Origin: Ashinkailepas kermadecensis
Taxonomy: Eukaryota > Arthropoda > Thecostraca > Neolepadidae
Assembly: GCA_034440615.1 (NCBI GenBank)
Contig: JAOTOM010005180.1
Location: 1,672,501-1,736,500, forward strand
Direction of reading: 5' to 3'
Length of the DNA stretch: 64,000 nucleotides
Positions 15,536-27,849 of this stretch are shown here, piece by piece. The notes beneath the pieces are model-generated. The model searched no databases. It was not told the origin of the DNA and was given only the letters and a program-made list of their open reading frames with translations. The first letter of the stretch is position 1; each line of letters opens with the position of its first letter. Both the position numbers and the translations under genes were made by a program.

Positions 15536-16204
15536 TGTACACGTGCATGAACTTTGACGTGGTGCAAGACGTTGAACGAGAACGTGAACGTTTTGGTAAA
15601 CAAGAACAGAAATCCGGTAACATAGAAACGGTGGAGGTAGGCTGGGGCCCCTACACAGGAAATTATGTTGTCAATTTTTGTTTCTTCACATGGGCCCCTT
15701 TGCCAAATAGTGGTCGAAATCCGGTGCTTTTAACCAAAAATAGCGGGAGAAGGGGCACCCTCCAAATCCGTTCGACCCCTCCCCTGATGTAATTCCTAGG
15801 TACGCCACTGGGGGAGGGGGAGTGGGAGGGGACGGGTTGACGCCGAAAACCGAAAGTTGGCCCCCCACCCCCAAACCGGTAGGCTAGATCCGCCAGTGCC
15901 AGCGCCCCTGCATCAATCCCTGTGGCTTTAGAAGGCTTTATCTCAATTAAAAGCAAAATGGTTTGGGGTGTGGCAAGTCACCAGGATTGTGAACGATCGA
16001 ATTCGGATCGAATCAGATAGGTCTGATTCGGACCAACGGGATATTTCACCTTGTGAACACTGGTGATGTGTTCTATATGTGATGGTTTAACAATTGTAGT
16101 AAAACCTTGCCTTTCTAGTTTCTCGAGTGTGCTCTTAATCCTCCCCATCATTCCAGTCGCATCCTTACACCCCATCTCGGGGAGGGGAGGTCATTGACTC
16201 ATTA

Positions 16205-16650
16205 CATACCCCACCGCTTTCGTGCGACGCTCCAAACTAAGCGTCGCACGAAAACGAGAGGTGTCATCGGAAAGCGCTCGACAAGTAGGGTCAGAAATCA
16301 TCCCCAAAATGTCATCCACTCAAAAAGTGACGTCACTAGGGGGTTTGTGGTACAATTGAAATCATGTTTTTGGCTCTGAGGAGTTAATTTTAGGGAAAAT
16401 TTTGAAAACAACTTACTTGGAATCAGAAACGGAAGGCGAAATGGACAATGGTCCAAAAATATTACCCCACCACAATTTTTTGTGTAATTTGCAAAACTGA
16501 GTTCTCGAATATTTTCTTTTTTCTAGTGGGTAGAACACGCTGAGAAACGTTGCTTTAACTAAACTTAGCCTCATACAAATTGCTTACCTTGGCCAGGATC
16601 TTCGATTTTAGCTCTAATAGGCAAACATACAAAGCAACTAAGTCAGGAAA
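16205..16650 (+). repeat. Dispersed repeat D, copy 1
   Basis: It is colinear with 41495-41940 over about 440 bp: AAGCGTCGCACGAAAACGA, GAGGTGTCATCG, CTCAAAAAGTGACGTCACT, TTGGAATCA, GGCGAAATGGA, and GCTTACCTTGGCCAG. Its 5' part contains a 15-bp inverted phrase around CGTGCGACGC/GCGTCGCACG. It has no coding content. Confidence 0.8.
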
Positions 16651-16875
16651 ACCGCAACTTTAAAAATTCCTCTGGTGCGTTTTGTTTCCCCCCCCCCACA
16701 AAAAAAAAAACAAGAAAAAAGATAAGCAACGCTGAAAGTTCCATTCAAATATCTTTACCCACTAAAGCGTCACGACTGGTTGAACGTCCTTGCATGTGAC
16801 CTCACTTGACCTTGATTAACTCGGTGACCGTGAATGAGCTGACCTCAAAATTTTCAAACGTCAAACCGGTGTGGG

Positions 16876-17452
16876 CAGTGGCGCAACCAGGATTTCAGTT
16901 CGGGGGGGGCCACGGTTGGAGAGTGGGCCCCCTCGCAAGCGGGCCCCCCTCATGTTTTTAAAAAGTCTGCGGAAAACATGCACTTACTTTTGAGCGGGCC
17001 CCTATGTTTGTAAAAACTAAAACGAGGCGGGCCCCAGGTAAAAGCGGGCCCCTGGTTCTAAGCGGGCTATTGGTTCAATGCGGGCCCCTGGATCAAAGTG
17101 GGCCCGGTTCGAAGCGGGCCCCTGGTTCCAGAGAGCCCCTGGTTCAAGACAGGGCCCCAGGTTGAAGCGGGCACCTGGTTCTAAGCGGGCTATTGGTTCA
17201 ATGCGGGCCCCTGAATCAAAATGGGCCCCGGTTCGAGGCGGGCCCTGGTTAAAACGGGCCCCCAGATTTTCAGTTGGTTCAAAGGGCCCCTGATTCGAGC
17301 CACAGATCCGCTTCGCGGGCCCCTAGCCAGGGCTCTGAGTAGGGTGGCCCACTCCGAGCCAGGGGCCCGCTTCGCGGGCCCCTGGCTCGGACCGGGCCCC
17401 AAAAAATTTAGGGGGGCCATGGCCCCTTGGCCCCCCCCTGGTTGCGCTAGTG
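16876..17452 (+). mobile_element. hAT-type MITE with internal GGGCCCC minisatellite, copy 1
   Basis: The exact 8-bp target duplication GGTGTGGG lies at 16868-16875 and 17453-17460. Ends are CAGTGGCGCAACCAGG and CCTGGTTGCGCTAGTG. The 8-bp duplication and CAGTGG terminus indicate hAT. The interior (about 17030-17400) is a degenerate array of roughly 20-bp units around GCGGGCCCCTGGTTC. Open frames within are compositional artefacts. Confidence 0.9.
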
Positions 17453-17882
17453 GGTGTGGGAATAGATATACCATTTCGTTGCGCTACCGCGCGTCGTTTT
17501 TCCACTATGCGCTGAAAACCTTAGGGGGTGTAAAAAGACCCGCCTCCTGAGACGGCGCAGGTTAAATCCTTGCTAAACATGTACTTCAATGAACATATCA
17601 TGTCTCGATTTATTTAGAGCGACAGAAGCGCTGGCGGGCGATGCACGCCATCTCCAATGTTTGGGGCGGGATCATAGGCATGGGAGATCGACACCCGTGT
17701 GATTTGAATCAACATTGCACCTTTCCAATATTTTGTTTACATCGCAAGCTTCAATGCTTGCAAAAAAGCTGACTGCGCACCGGGCAAGGTAGGTAGATAC
17801 CTACCTACCTACCTAGGCAGGTACCTACGATGCGGAAGCTCTACCTGGGACTACACCAATACGTACATCCGCGGACGTAGGG

Positions 17883-17890
17883 TATAAAAT
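17883..17890 (+). promoter_or_regulatory. TATA box candidate upstream of a short unit
   Basis: TATAAAAT is preceded by GG and lies 38 nt upstream of a TCAGG initiator-like sequence. A tract of about 240 nt follows, ending at an AATAAA near 18129. The enclosed frame begins with GTG, not ATG, so a protein product is not supported. Confidence 0.3.
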
Positions 17891-18612
17891 CCCGCCCCTG
17901 CGTCCGCAGCGTTAGCGCTCAGGATTCACTAAAGTGAGGGTTATTGTCTCTTCTCTACTTCTATTAACTTTTTGTTTACCCCATGAGGCTCGCACCTGCA
18001 ACGCTGGCGAGTACGTCGAAAACACTACACGTATCGGGACACGCCGCGATATCCCCACACAAAGTAGCTTCAGTGCAGGTGTTATGGTACACTTGTGCTG
18101 TTGTCATGGTAACGTCTAGAACTCTGAAATAAATTTGTGTTAAGATAATTTGTACCGATAGTCATTGTAATAATTTAAGAACGTATATTAAATGGCCACG
18201 TTAAAATTCAGAGGGAAGGGGGACGTGTCATTTTGGAGTCGATTATTTGCATGCAACGCGCACGTATTGCACATGTTCCACCCGACTGAAGTTTGACGCT
18301 GCCCACACCCTCTACGACTTGGTTCCCACGCCCTTGGGCTGGTTCGTTGCCACATACCGGTCACATTTGCTGACCGCATCGACTGGCTGGTCACACTTAT
18401 TGACTTCGCCATCGGAACGTGATCATAATTATATCCCGTAGTACCCATTATGAAATGGACTCTATTTAGGGCACCTCCAGCCAAGACAAGCCGTCATCAG
18501 AGACCAGAAAATGAAACCATACGTCATTTTAAAAGAAGTTTATGATTGGTTAAAATTGTTGATGGCATCTGCAACGCACATACTCATGTGCTTCATGCCG
18601 TCGAGGCGCTTC

Positions 18613-18992
18613 TATAAAAAGAAGTTTAGCAGCGCAACAAGTGTGACCACAAGATCGGCAGAAGTTTTGGGATAACGGAAAGTAAGTTATGTGTGAGGAG
18701 GGCGGAAATGCTCTCCGGAAAGTTGCTCCTCGCTTTGAACATTTTTTTGTGTTTTCGTGAGGAATATTACATGAGATTCTGCTGCCAAATAATTATTGTG
18801 AAGCAAGCTGCTAGTTATATGAATATCCATACAAATCCGACATCAGAATTCGTATAGTAAGTCATTGCTGGTGGTGCGGCCGGTTGCATTGGTACCTAGG
18901 TACGACATTTATGTTTTCAGGTATGAGCGTGGGAACAGGCCCGTTTATTGCAACCATGAACTTGGCTGAAATGAGTTATGCATGGGTGATGG
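18613..18992 (+). other. Candidate promoter plus two-exon gene start
   Basis: The sequence shows TATAAAAA at 18613-18620, a good donor GTAAGT at 18682, an acceptor ATGTTTTCAG at 18911-18920 and an ATG at 18923. The ATG opens a frame reading MSVGTGPFIATMNLAEMSYA before a GTAAAA donor-like site at 18993. No protein family was recognised and no later exon was found, because the compound repeat begins immediately after. It could be a real small gene start or chance. Confidence 0.27.
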
Positions 18993-18994
18993 GT

Positions 18995-21190
18995 AAAATC
19001 GCCGGTAAATTTTTCTTAAAAGGTGTTCTTGAAATTTTTGGATTTTTTTTTGCGGAATACTATGTTTATGAACGTGATTCGGAAGATGTGATCATTGGTT
19101 TTCTCCGTAAATGCTTACGTCTCGGTTAATCTTAGCGATAATATCCATAATGCGCCATATATGCCACACCGCTGTTATTTGTTGCATAATTTATCCATCC
19201 CTCACCTGGCACTTCTCAGACGTGATTAAAGGGACATTCAACACTTCACGCAGTTGATTCGGTACATTTTTCTTAAAAGGTGTTCTTGGAATTTTGTGAT
19301 TTTTTTGCAGAATACAATGTTTATGAACGTGATTCGGAAGATGCGATCATTCGTTTTCTCCGTAAATGCTTACGTCTCAGTTAATCTTAGTGATAATATC
19401 CATAATGCGCCATATATGCCACACCGCTGCTCTTTGTTGCATAATTTATCCATCCCTCGCCTGGCACTTCTCAGACGTGATTAAAGGGACATTCAACACT
19501 TCACGCAGTTGGTTCAACACTTTTTCATGTAGAAAATGCTTCATTTCTGCCTCTTTGCCACATAGATGACACCCTACTATTCCACCACAATGCCGAAAAA
19601 AACTAAACATACAGCACGGCCAAGGCGATATATAAACATGCAGCACGGCTCAGAGCAGCTGGCTTCTGCTCGGTCTCGTCTTTCCTCACGACTTCCAACA
19701 AATAGTATGATAATTAATAATTAAATAGGAAAACCTAACCTAACATAACCTAATGGAATACAATCTACTCTTATCTAAACTAATATAAACTCATATATTA
19801 TAATTTAAAAACAAGCATAATATTTATCGTGATGTCCGTACACACAGCCTCAAGCCGTGCTCTGCTTGTTTTTTCGGCATTCTGGTGAGTAGTAATGGCG
19901 TGTTATCTATGTGGCAAAGAGGTGGAAATGAAGCATTTTTGACATGAAGAAGTGTTGAATCAATGGTATTTCTTTCTTAAAAGGTGTTTTGGGAATTCTA
20001 GGATTTTTTTTGCAGAATACTTGTTTATGAACGTGATTCTGAAGATGCGATCATTCGTTTTCTCCGTAAATGCTTACGTCTCAGTTAATCTTAGCAACAA
20101 TATCTATAATGCACCATATATGCCACACTGCTGTTATTTGTTGCATAATTTATCCATCCCTCACCTGGCACTTCTCAGACATGATTAAAGGGACATTCAA
20201 CACTTCACGCAGTTGATTCAACACTTTTCACGTCGAAAATGCTTCATTTCCACCTCTTTGCCACATAGATGACACGCCGATACTACTCCACCGGAATGGC
20301 GAAAAAACTAAGCAGAGCACAGCTTGAGGCCGTGTGTACGGATGACGTCACGATAAATATTACGCTTGTGGTTTTAAATTATAATATGAGTTTATATTAG
20401 TTCAGATCAGAGTAGATTGTATTATGTTAGGTTAGGTTAGGTTAGGTTTCCCTATTTAATTATGAATTATCATACTATTTGTTGGAAGTCGTGAGGCAAG
20501 ACAAGAACGAGCAGAAGCCAGCTGCTCTCTGAGCCGTGCTGCATGTTTATATATCGCCTTGGCCGTACTGTATGTTTAGTTTTTTCGGTGCTGTGGAATA
20601 GTAGGGTGTCATCTATGTGGCAAAGAGACGGAAATAAGGCATTTTTGACGTGAAAAAGTGTTGAATCAACTGCGTGAATTGTTGAATGTCCCTTTAATCA
20701 CGTCTGAGAAGTGCCAGGTGAGGGATGGATAAATTATGCAACAAAGAGCAGCGGTGTGGCATATATGGCGCATTATGGATATTATCGCTAGGATTAACCG
20801 AGACGTAAGCATTTACAGAGAAAATTAATGATCGCATCTTCCGAATCACGTTCATAAACATTGTATTCTGCCAAAAAAAAATCACAAAATTCCAAGAACA
20901 CCTTTTAAGAAAAATTTACCGAATCAACTGCGTGAAGTGTTGAATGTCCCTTTAATCATGTCTGAGAAGTGCCAGGTCAGGGATGGATAAATTATGCAAC
21001 AAATAACAGTGGTGTGGCATATATGGTGCATTATAGATATTTTTGCTAAGATTAACCGAGACGTAAGCATTTACGGAGAAAACGAATGATCGCAGCTTCA
21101 GAATCACGTTATAAACATGGTATTCTGAGAAGAAGAAAAAATCCTACGATTCCAAAAACACGGTTTAAGAAAAAAATACCAAATCGCTAT
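18995..21190. repeat. Compound repeat block I: about 250-bp units in both orientations
   Basis: Units at about 19000-19245, 19258-19500 and 19970-20215 (plus) and about 20660-20925 and 20925-21185 (minus) share TTTTCTTAAAAGGTGTTCT, TTTATGAACGTGATTC, ATGCGATCATTCGTTTTCTC, CATATATGCCACACC, GGCACTTCTCAGAC and AAAGGGACATTCAACACTTC. The segments between the last plus unit and the first minus unit are themselves inverted copies (about 19500-19740 against 20440-20690). The same units recur at about 59370-59600 and 60060-60320. Confidence 0.85.
20425..20448 (+). repeat. Short TTAGG-type run
   Basis: Consecutive GTTAG units read as (TTAGG)n. Similar runs occur at about 21479-21501 (complement, CCTAA) and 22221-22246. 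This is the arthropod telomere motif class, but the runs are too short to show telomeric origin. Confidence 0.7.
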
Positions 21191-21229
21191 TATCCATTTT
21201 CAATTCCCAATTAATCAAGGGGCACCTAA

Positions 21230-21810
21230 GTGTATAAAAGGGTAAATATTAAGATCAAGGTAAAATGTGATTGTTTAGGATTTTTTTCTAATGGTATGCT
21301 TTCTGACATGATGAAGATGATGCGGTCACTCATTTTCTCCACAAATTATTTATTTTAAGTCAACGCCGGTTGATACAACTGATGACATCATAGGCACAGG
21401 TCTGCGACTTATAGCCCCGATGCTTCAAGAAGGTTTGTCTATGGACTACTAAATAAATAAATCATAGAATAAGTAAAATAACCTAACCTAACCTAACCTA
21501 GACTAAGATAATGTAGCATAATATATAAAATGTATCAAAGGATAATATAATCCAATCTAACCTAACCTCACCTAACGTAACATAACATAACATAACCTAA
21601 TCAACCTAACCTAACAGGAAAACCAGTACGTGTGATATGCTATATTTGTAGAGTTAATATTTTGACAGTGTATTTCTTTGCCAACTGAAAAGTAATCATT
21701 TGCAGAGAAAATGAGTAGTCGCATCATCATTTCCACCTTCAAATACCCCATATGAAAAAAAAATCACAAAAATCACATTTTTACCTTGATCTTAATATAT
21801 ACCTATAAAA
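21230..21810. repeat. Compound repeat: second unit type with core motif in both orientations
   Basis: AAGATGATGCGGTCACTCATTTTCTCC-like sequence lies at 21305-21340 and the reverse complement at about 21695-21735, bracketing CCTAA-rich DNA. The same arrangement recurs at 58350-59180 and 60330-61000. Confidence 0.7.
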
Positions 21811-22026
21811 GTACCTAGGCCAATTGGGTAGGCTTGTAAGTAGGTACTTTAAGATAATTTTAGATTTCTTGGCATTTCTTTTGTTAAAATGCAATGTATG
21901 TGCATCATCAAGTCAGTCCTACTTACATTCGCATGCACACATATACTTCAACTTCAGGATTCATAAGAGGCCAACCAGTGGCCTGTTGAACCCAATCTCA
22001 TTGAGCTTGAGCCAAAATAACACAGT

Positions 22027-22235
22027 ATTATTGCAGTTTAAGGTAACCACAAGACAAGTTTTACACACATTTTACCTCCATGAAGCATCCAAGTGGGTTA
22101 TGTTTGGTTAAGTTAGGTTAGGGTTTTGGGTATTATTGCAGTTTAAGCTAACCACAAGACAAGCTTTACACACATTTTACCTCCATGAAGCATACAAAGG
22201 GGTTGGGTTTGGTTATGTCTGGTTAGGTTAGGTTA
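22027..22235 (+). repeat. Two tandem copies of a roughly 110-bp unit
   Basis: Both copies read TTATTGCAGTTTAAG, then AACCACAAGACAAG, then TTTACACACATTTTACCTCC, then ATGAAGCAT. A reversed partial copy is at about 62790-62825 (GGAGGTAAAATGTGTGTAAA). Confidence 0.8.
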
Positions 22236-22249
22236 GGTTAGGTTAGACC

Positions 22250-22979
22250 TTTGTTGGAAAGCTAGGAAAATATTAAAACATCGTTTTTGAAATTTTAAAG
22301 AAGCTTCAAAACCACTTAACACTGGCTTAGGTTAGGTCAGGTTAGGTTTTTAAGTTGGCAAATTTCCCAAAATTTTTCACCAAAAAAAAATCAAGCAAAT
22401 TTTGGACATTTTTTATTTGCAATCAACTTATGTTAGGTTAGATCAAGGCCTATCAAGTCTGGTTGGACAATAGCATCAGCTGATGGGGTCCATTGTGATT
22501 GATAACCATTTGTATCTATGCGTGCACCAACTGAACCAATTACAGCACAGCATTTTTGTGAAAATAGCCAAATAGTTTTTGGCAAATATAATAGTGAGTT
22601 TGTTTCAGGCAAATTCTCCTGTGGAAAATGATGTAGGGTGCAAGTGCTGTCATGCCAGCAAAGCTCCAGTGGGAAGGATTTAATATATGAATATAAATAC
22701 TGCTGTGTTGTGTAGAGTTGCATTTCAAGAAAGCTATTCTTTCTATTGTCACAACAATTTTGCACTGTAATTGGTGAACTTGGCATGCACAGAGATAAAA
22801 AAAAACTAAAAGGCAACTAAAAGCACAATGCATTAACACCTCCATATGGTAAATGAAATAGCTGTTCTGACCAGAATGTATTGTTCTGGTCTTGAACTGG
22901 TTCAGCATCTTTGAGCAGACTACTTGTTCTCGAAGCAAGTCCCAGTCCCTGACCACACATACACAGATGGTTTTATCTC
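22250..22979. other. Stretch without a supported gene
   Basis: AT-rich sequence with scattered TTAGG phrases. The minus-strand frames near 22433-22956 show no recognisable domain. Confidence 0.4.
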
Positions 22980-23720
22980 ACTCTCATGAATGTAGCAGGC
23001 TTTGCTACTATAAATGAGAGGCTCTGGTGGACAAGTATGGTGGCAGCCATACCATGTCCTCTTGGTGCATGCTCAGGCAACCATGCATCAGCTGGTACAT
23101 GAGGATCTTGTCACCATGATGCCTTCTATATTGGAGTGAATGGGGTTGCAGCATTTGTGGGTCTTTATACTGAAGGTGTTTGGTTTCTGTCATGTCAAGT
23201 CCTTTTCCTATGTGACTTGATATAGCTGAGTGTCCTGTAAGCTATGTATGCCATTGGTTTTTGCATCAAAGGTGTTCAATGAATTTGTGTGTCAAAGGTG
23301 AAGAATTTTGCATTTGTTTGAATTGAAGGGCATAAACCTTTTTTCAGACCACTGCCCTAATGCATTCAGGTCTGACTGCATCTGGTCCAGACCTGAAAGA
23401 CTGCAAACATTGCAATGCAACTTTGTGTCATCTGCAAAAAAAAATATGCATGCCACAATTTGCACACTATGGAAGGTCATTAACAGGGACAGAAAGAGAG
23501 TTGGTCTAGCACTAATCCTTGTGGTATCCATAGGTGAGTGTAGCCCAATCAGATTTTGCTCCATTTACTACAACTCTTTTGTGTCTCACAGACAAAAATG
23601 CATGCATAATCCATGCCAGAACTTTTCCCTGAAATCCCAAATGGTGTAATTTCCTCAGCAGTTGTTGGTGGGGGACAGTGTCAAATGCTTTCCTGAAATT
23701 CAAGAATGTGACTGATGTGA
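22980..23720 (-). pseudogene. Non-LTR reverse transcriptase relic
   Basis: Minus-strand pieces in order: [20 protein letters not shown] (palm motif A), FADDTKLHCNV (catalytic box), LNALGQWSEKRFMPFNSNKC, and the C-terminal phrase HSLQYRRHHGDKI. Frameshifts separate them. The type matches the CR1/L2 group. It is distinct from the copies at 25.7-34.6 kb. Confidence 0.78.
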
Positions 23721-23741
23721 TACCCTACATTACCATCCTCC

Positions 23742-23893
<152 letters not shown>

Positions 23894-23956
23894 CCTCCAT
23901 TGTAGCCAGAAGTTGATAAGTGCAGGATCTGTTTGGCATAAAACCATGCCGAGCCC

Positions 23957-24010
23957 ATGGGCGCTAAATGACCTACCATGGTCGATGTCCCTAAAACCCA
24001 AATACTCACA
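23957..24010 (+). repeat. Short hairpin-tail repeat G, copy 1
   Basis: GGGCGCTAAATGACC, then GGTCGATG, then CCCTAAAACCCAAATACTCAC. The same phrase order is at about 43728-43778, 46848-46897 and 63243-63295. GGGCGC and GCGCCC form a short stem in the better-preserved copies. Confidence 0.65.
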
Positions 24011-24044
24011 TGCCGAGCCTCATGCAGTTGATCAGTATCCAACA

Positions 24045-24400
24045 GCATGAACTGTGTAAAGTCATACAGTGTTCAGACTTCATAAGAGCTGCAGGGGCCC
24101 ATCTGGGCTAAGCCTGGAAAAGGAAGATACTATAAACCATGACAAATAGATATGCAACATCCTTCCCTATACTATATCCTAAATTTGTTAAACACACCAT
24201 TCCAACATCCTATCCATCCACCCACCTACTTACTCAGCATATCTAGCCCTATTCACTCAAACTTGCATAACATGTATGGATCAAGTAACAAAACCCCCAA
24301 TCAATGCCATTTCTACATTCCAAGTATCTGTCTACCCAAACTTATCTAACAGCATTCACTTGATACTGTATTACACACTCCTCCACACCCATGCCTCATC
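24045..24400 (+). repeat. Dispersed repeat H, copy 1
   Basis: It shares GTTCAGACTTCATAAGAGC-like, GGGGCCCATCTGGG and TAAGCCT phrases with 31050-31340. The rest is C-rich CACC/CATCC low-complexity sequence. Confidence 0.55.
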
Positions 24401-24529
24401 AATAATTGTAACACTTCATCAATGTCTACTGAAAGGGGTTTGCACAGTGTAAACCTAGCAGCATAAATGTCACCTCATCCACCTCTAATTAGAACTTGAA
24501 AACAAGTTTCTCCAACATAAAAACTTTTT

Positions 24530-25680
<1,151 letters not shown>

Positions 25681-25689
25681 CCTACCATA

Positions 25690-27845
25690 AAGACATAAAA
25701 GATCAGTGCAACTATGAGCCACAAGGGCCCTTCTTGGTTGCACTTTCGACACTGAACCAGTTGCCCACCAAATCTGTCTATCAACCCTCCCTGGAATACA
25801 GAAAAACAAGCCCCCTATTCTTATAATGATTGTCTATGCCGTTTTTAAAGATGTTCAGTGTGTTGCTACTGACAATGGTTTCTGGCAGCTGGTTCCAGTG
25901 GTCTACTACCCTGTTGGTGAAGAAAGACTGTCTTAACCTTGTCCTGCTGTGATTAACTTTAATTTTGAATTGATGACCTCAAATTGCATCATTTCTGTTA
26001 AATTCAAACATGTCCCTGAGATATCCCTGTTCCTGACCATGAACAAATTTAAAAACCTCAATGAGATCTCCTCTCAGCCTTCTATATCTAAGTGGAAACA
26101 TATTCATTTCTTCAATCTTTCCTCATATGCCAGGTTCTTCCATTAACCTTTGTGTTGCTTTTTGGGTTAGAAACATATTCAATTTCTTCAATCTTTCCTC
26201 ATATGCCAGGTTGCCTATACCATTAACCATTTTTGTTGCACTCTTTTGTACTCTCTCTAAAAGCCAGCAATCTTTCTCATAACTAGGGGACCAAGCTTGG
26301 ACACAGTATTCTAAATGTGGCCTGACATATGCACAGTAAAGCTTCCTGATGGCCTCCTCACTTTTGTGTGACACATTCCTCTGTATTGCCCCAAGCATTC
26401 TTAGTGCCTTGTTCCTGGCTTCTTTGGTATGTTCTGATGCCCCCAATGTTGTGTTCAAAATGACACCTAAGTCCTTCTCCTGCTGAGTCACAGATAGTAC
26501 TTGGCCACCCATCAAGTATGGCGCCTTCATATGCTGCCTACCTTGATGCATGACTTTGCACTTATCAAAATTAAACTTCATTTGCCATTTTTCGGACCAC
26601 TTCACAAGCTCGTCTAAGTCGTTCTGCAGCAAAACCTGCTCATTGTGCCCTGTTATTGCCCTAAAGATCTTCAAATCATTCGCAAATTTCAAAACTTTAC
26701 TGCTTAGGCCACATTCAATGCTATTCACAAATATAATGAATAATAGTGACCCCAGTACCGACCCCTGAGGGACTCCACTAAGAACATTTTGCCATGATGA
26801 CTTTGTACCATTTAGCATCACTCTCTGCTGTCTATCTGAAAGCCACAACTCTATCCATTTTAGGATGCTACCTGCAATACCATGGACCTGAAGCTGCACC
26901 ATTAACCGTTTATGGGGTACTTTGTCAAAGGCCTTACTAAAGTCAAGATATGCTACATCAACCTGATTTCCCTGATCATATTGTTCTGTAGCAAAATTTA
27001 AAAAGTCCAAGAGATTTGTGAGACACGATCTCCCTTTTCTAAACCCATGTGGAGTATCTTGAATCAATCCGTTTCCTTCCAGAAAACTAACTATTCTATC
27101 CTTGATAATTGATTCGAGTATCTTGCAGACTAGATGTGAGGCTTCCTGACCTATAATTTTCAACTTTCCCCTCTTTCTCCTTTCTTGAAAATAGGAATTA
27201 CATTTGCCCTTTTCCAATCTGTTGGAATTTCATTTTGTGAAACTGATCTACAAAATATTATACTAAGTGGAATTGCCAGTTCCTTTTCAGCTTCCTGCAA
27301 TACCCTAGCATAAATTCCATCAGGTCCTGCTGCCTTGTTTGGCTTTATGTTTCTGATATAATTGAAAACAATATCACTATCAATGAAATCAACATTGTGT
27401 ATCTGCTCACCTGTCATTGAACTGTGGTTCACGGTTGGCAGATTAGTCACATCCTCCACTGCAAACACTGATTTAAACTGCTTGCTCAGCTCCTCAACCA
27501 TCTCACCATCCTCGCTCAATATAGTCCCATTTACTTCCAGTGGACAAATTGTGCTTGAAACTCTACTTAGCTTGTAGAAACTAAAGAACTTTTTACTGTC
27601 CCCATTACAGTTCCTAGCCAAATCCAATTCTTTTGCTCTCGTTGCCGCTCTGATTTTCTGCTTCACAGCATCTCTAGATTTTTGATATGACCTTAGATTT
27701 ACGATATTTGAAGCTTCCTTAAATACTCTAAATGCATCTTTCTTAGCCTTAATTGCTTTCATCACATCTGGTGTAAGCCATGCTGGCTTTCCTACCCTTC
27801 TTTTGCGCCTTTGCATTTGGGGGACATGTCTAATCTGAATTTCCC
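25690..27845 (-). mobile_element. CR1-like non-LTR retrotransposon, 5'-truncated copy
   Basis: On the minus strand the pre-RT region from 27816 (RRKRRVGKPAWLTPDVMKAI) and motif NKAAGPDGIYARVLQE lead into RT motifs HGFRKGRSCLTNLLDFLNFA, YLDFSKAFDKVPHKRLMVQL and GVPQGSVLGSLLF. The catalytic box is altered (FANDLKIF). The thumb is followed by a 3' tail ending near AAGACATAAAAGATC. The endonuclease is missing. Few frameshifts suggest moderate age. Confidence 0.88.
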
Positions 27846-27849
27846 CGGG

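Noticed and set aside
17078..17550. Gly/Pro-rich frames such as APGSKWARF repeats
   Set aside because: Produced by the GGGCCCC minisatellite in a hAT MITE.
17934..18119. 61-residue secreted peptide (VSSLLLLTFCLPHEA signal-like start)
   Set aside because: The frame starts with GTG, has no ATG or family support, and the first bases could equally be a GTGAGG donor.
17883..18134. Spliced-leader RNA gene
   Set aside because: A TATA box and an AACTTTTTG stretch alone are not enough, and no repeated array of the unit was seen.
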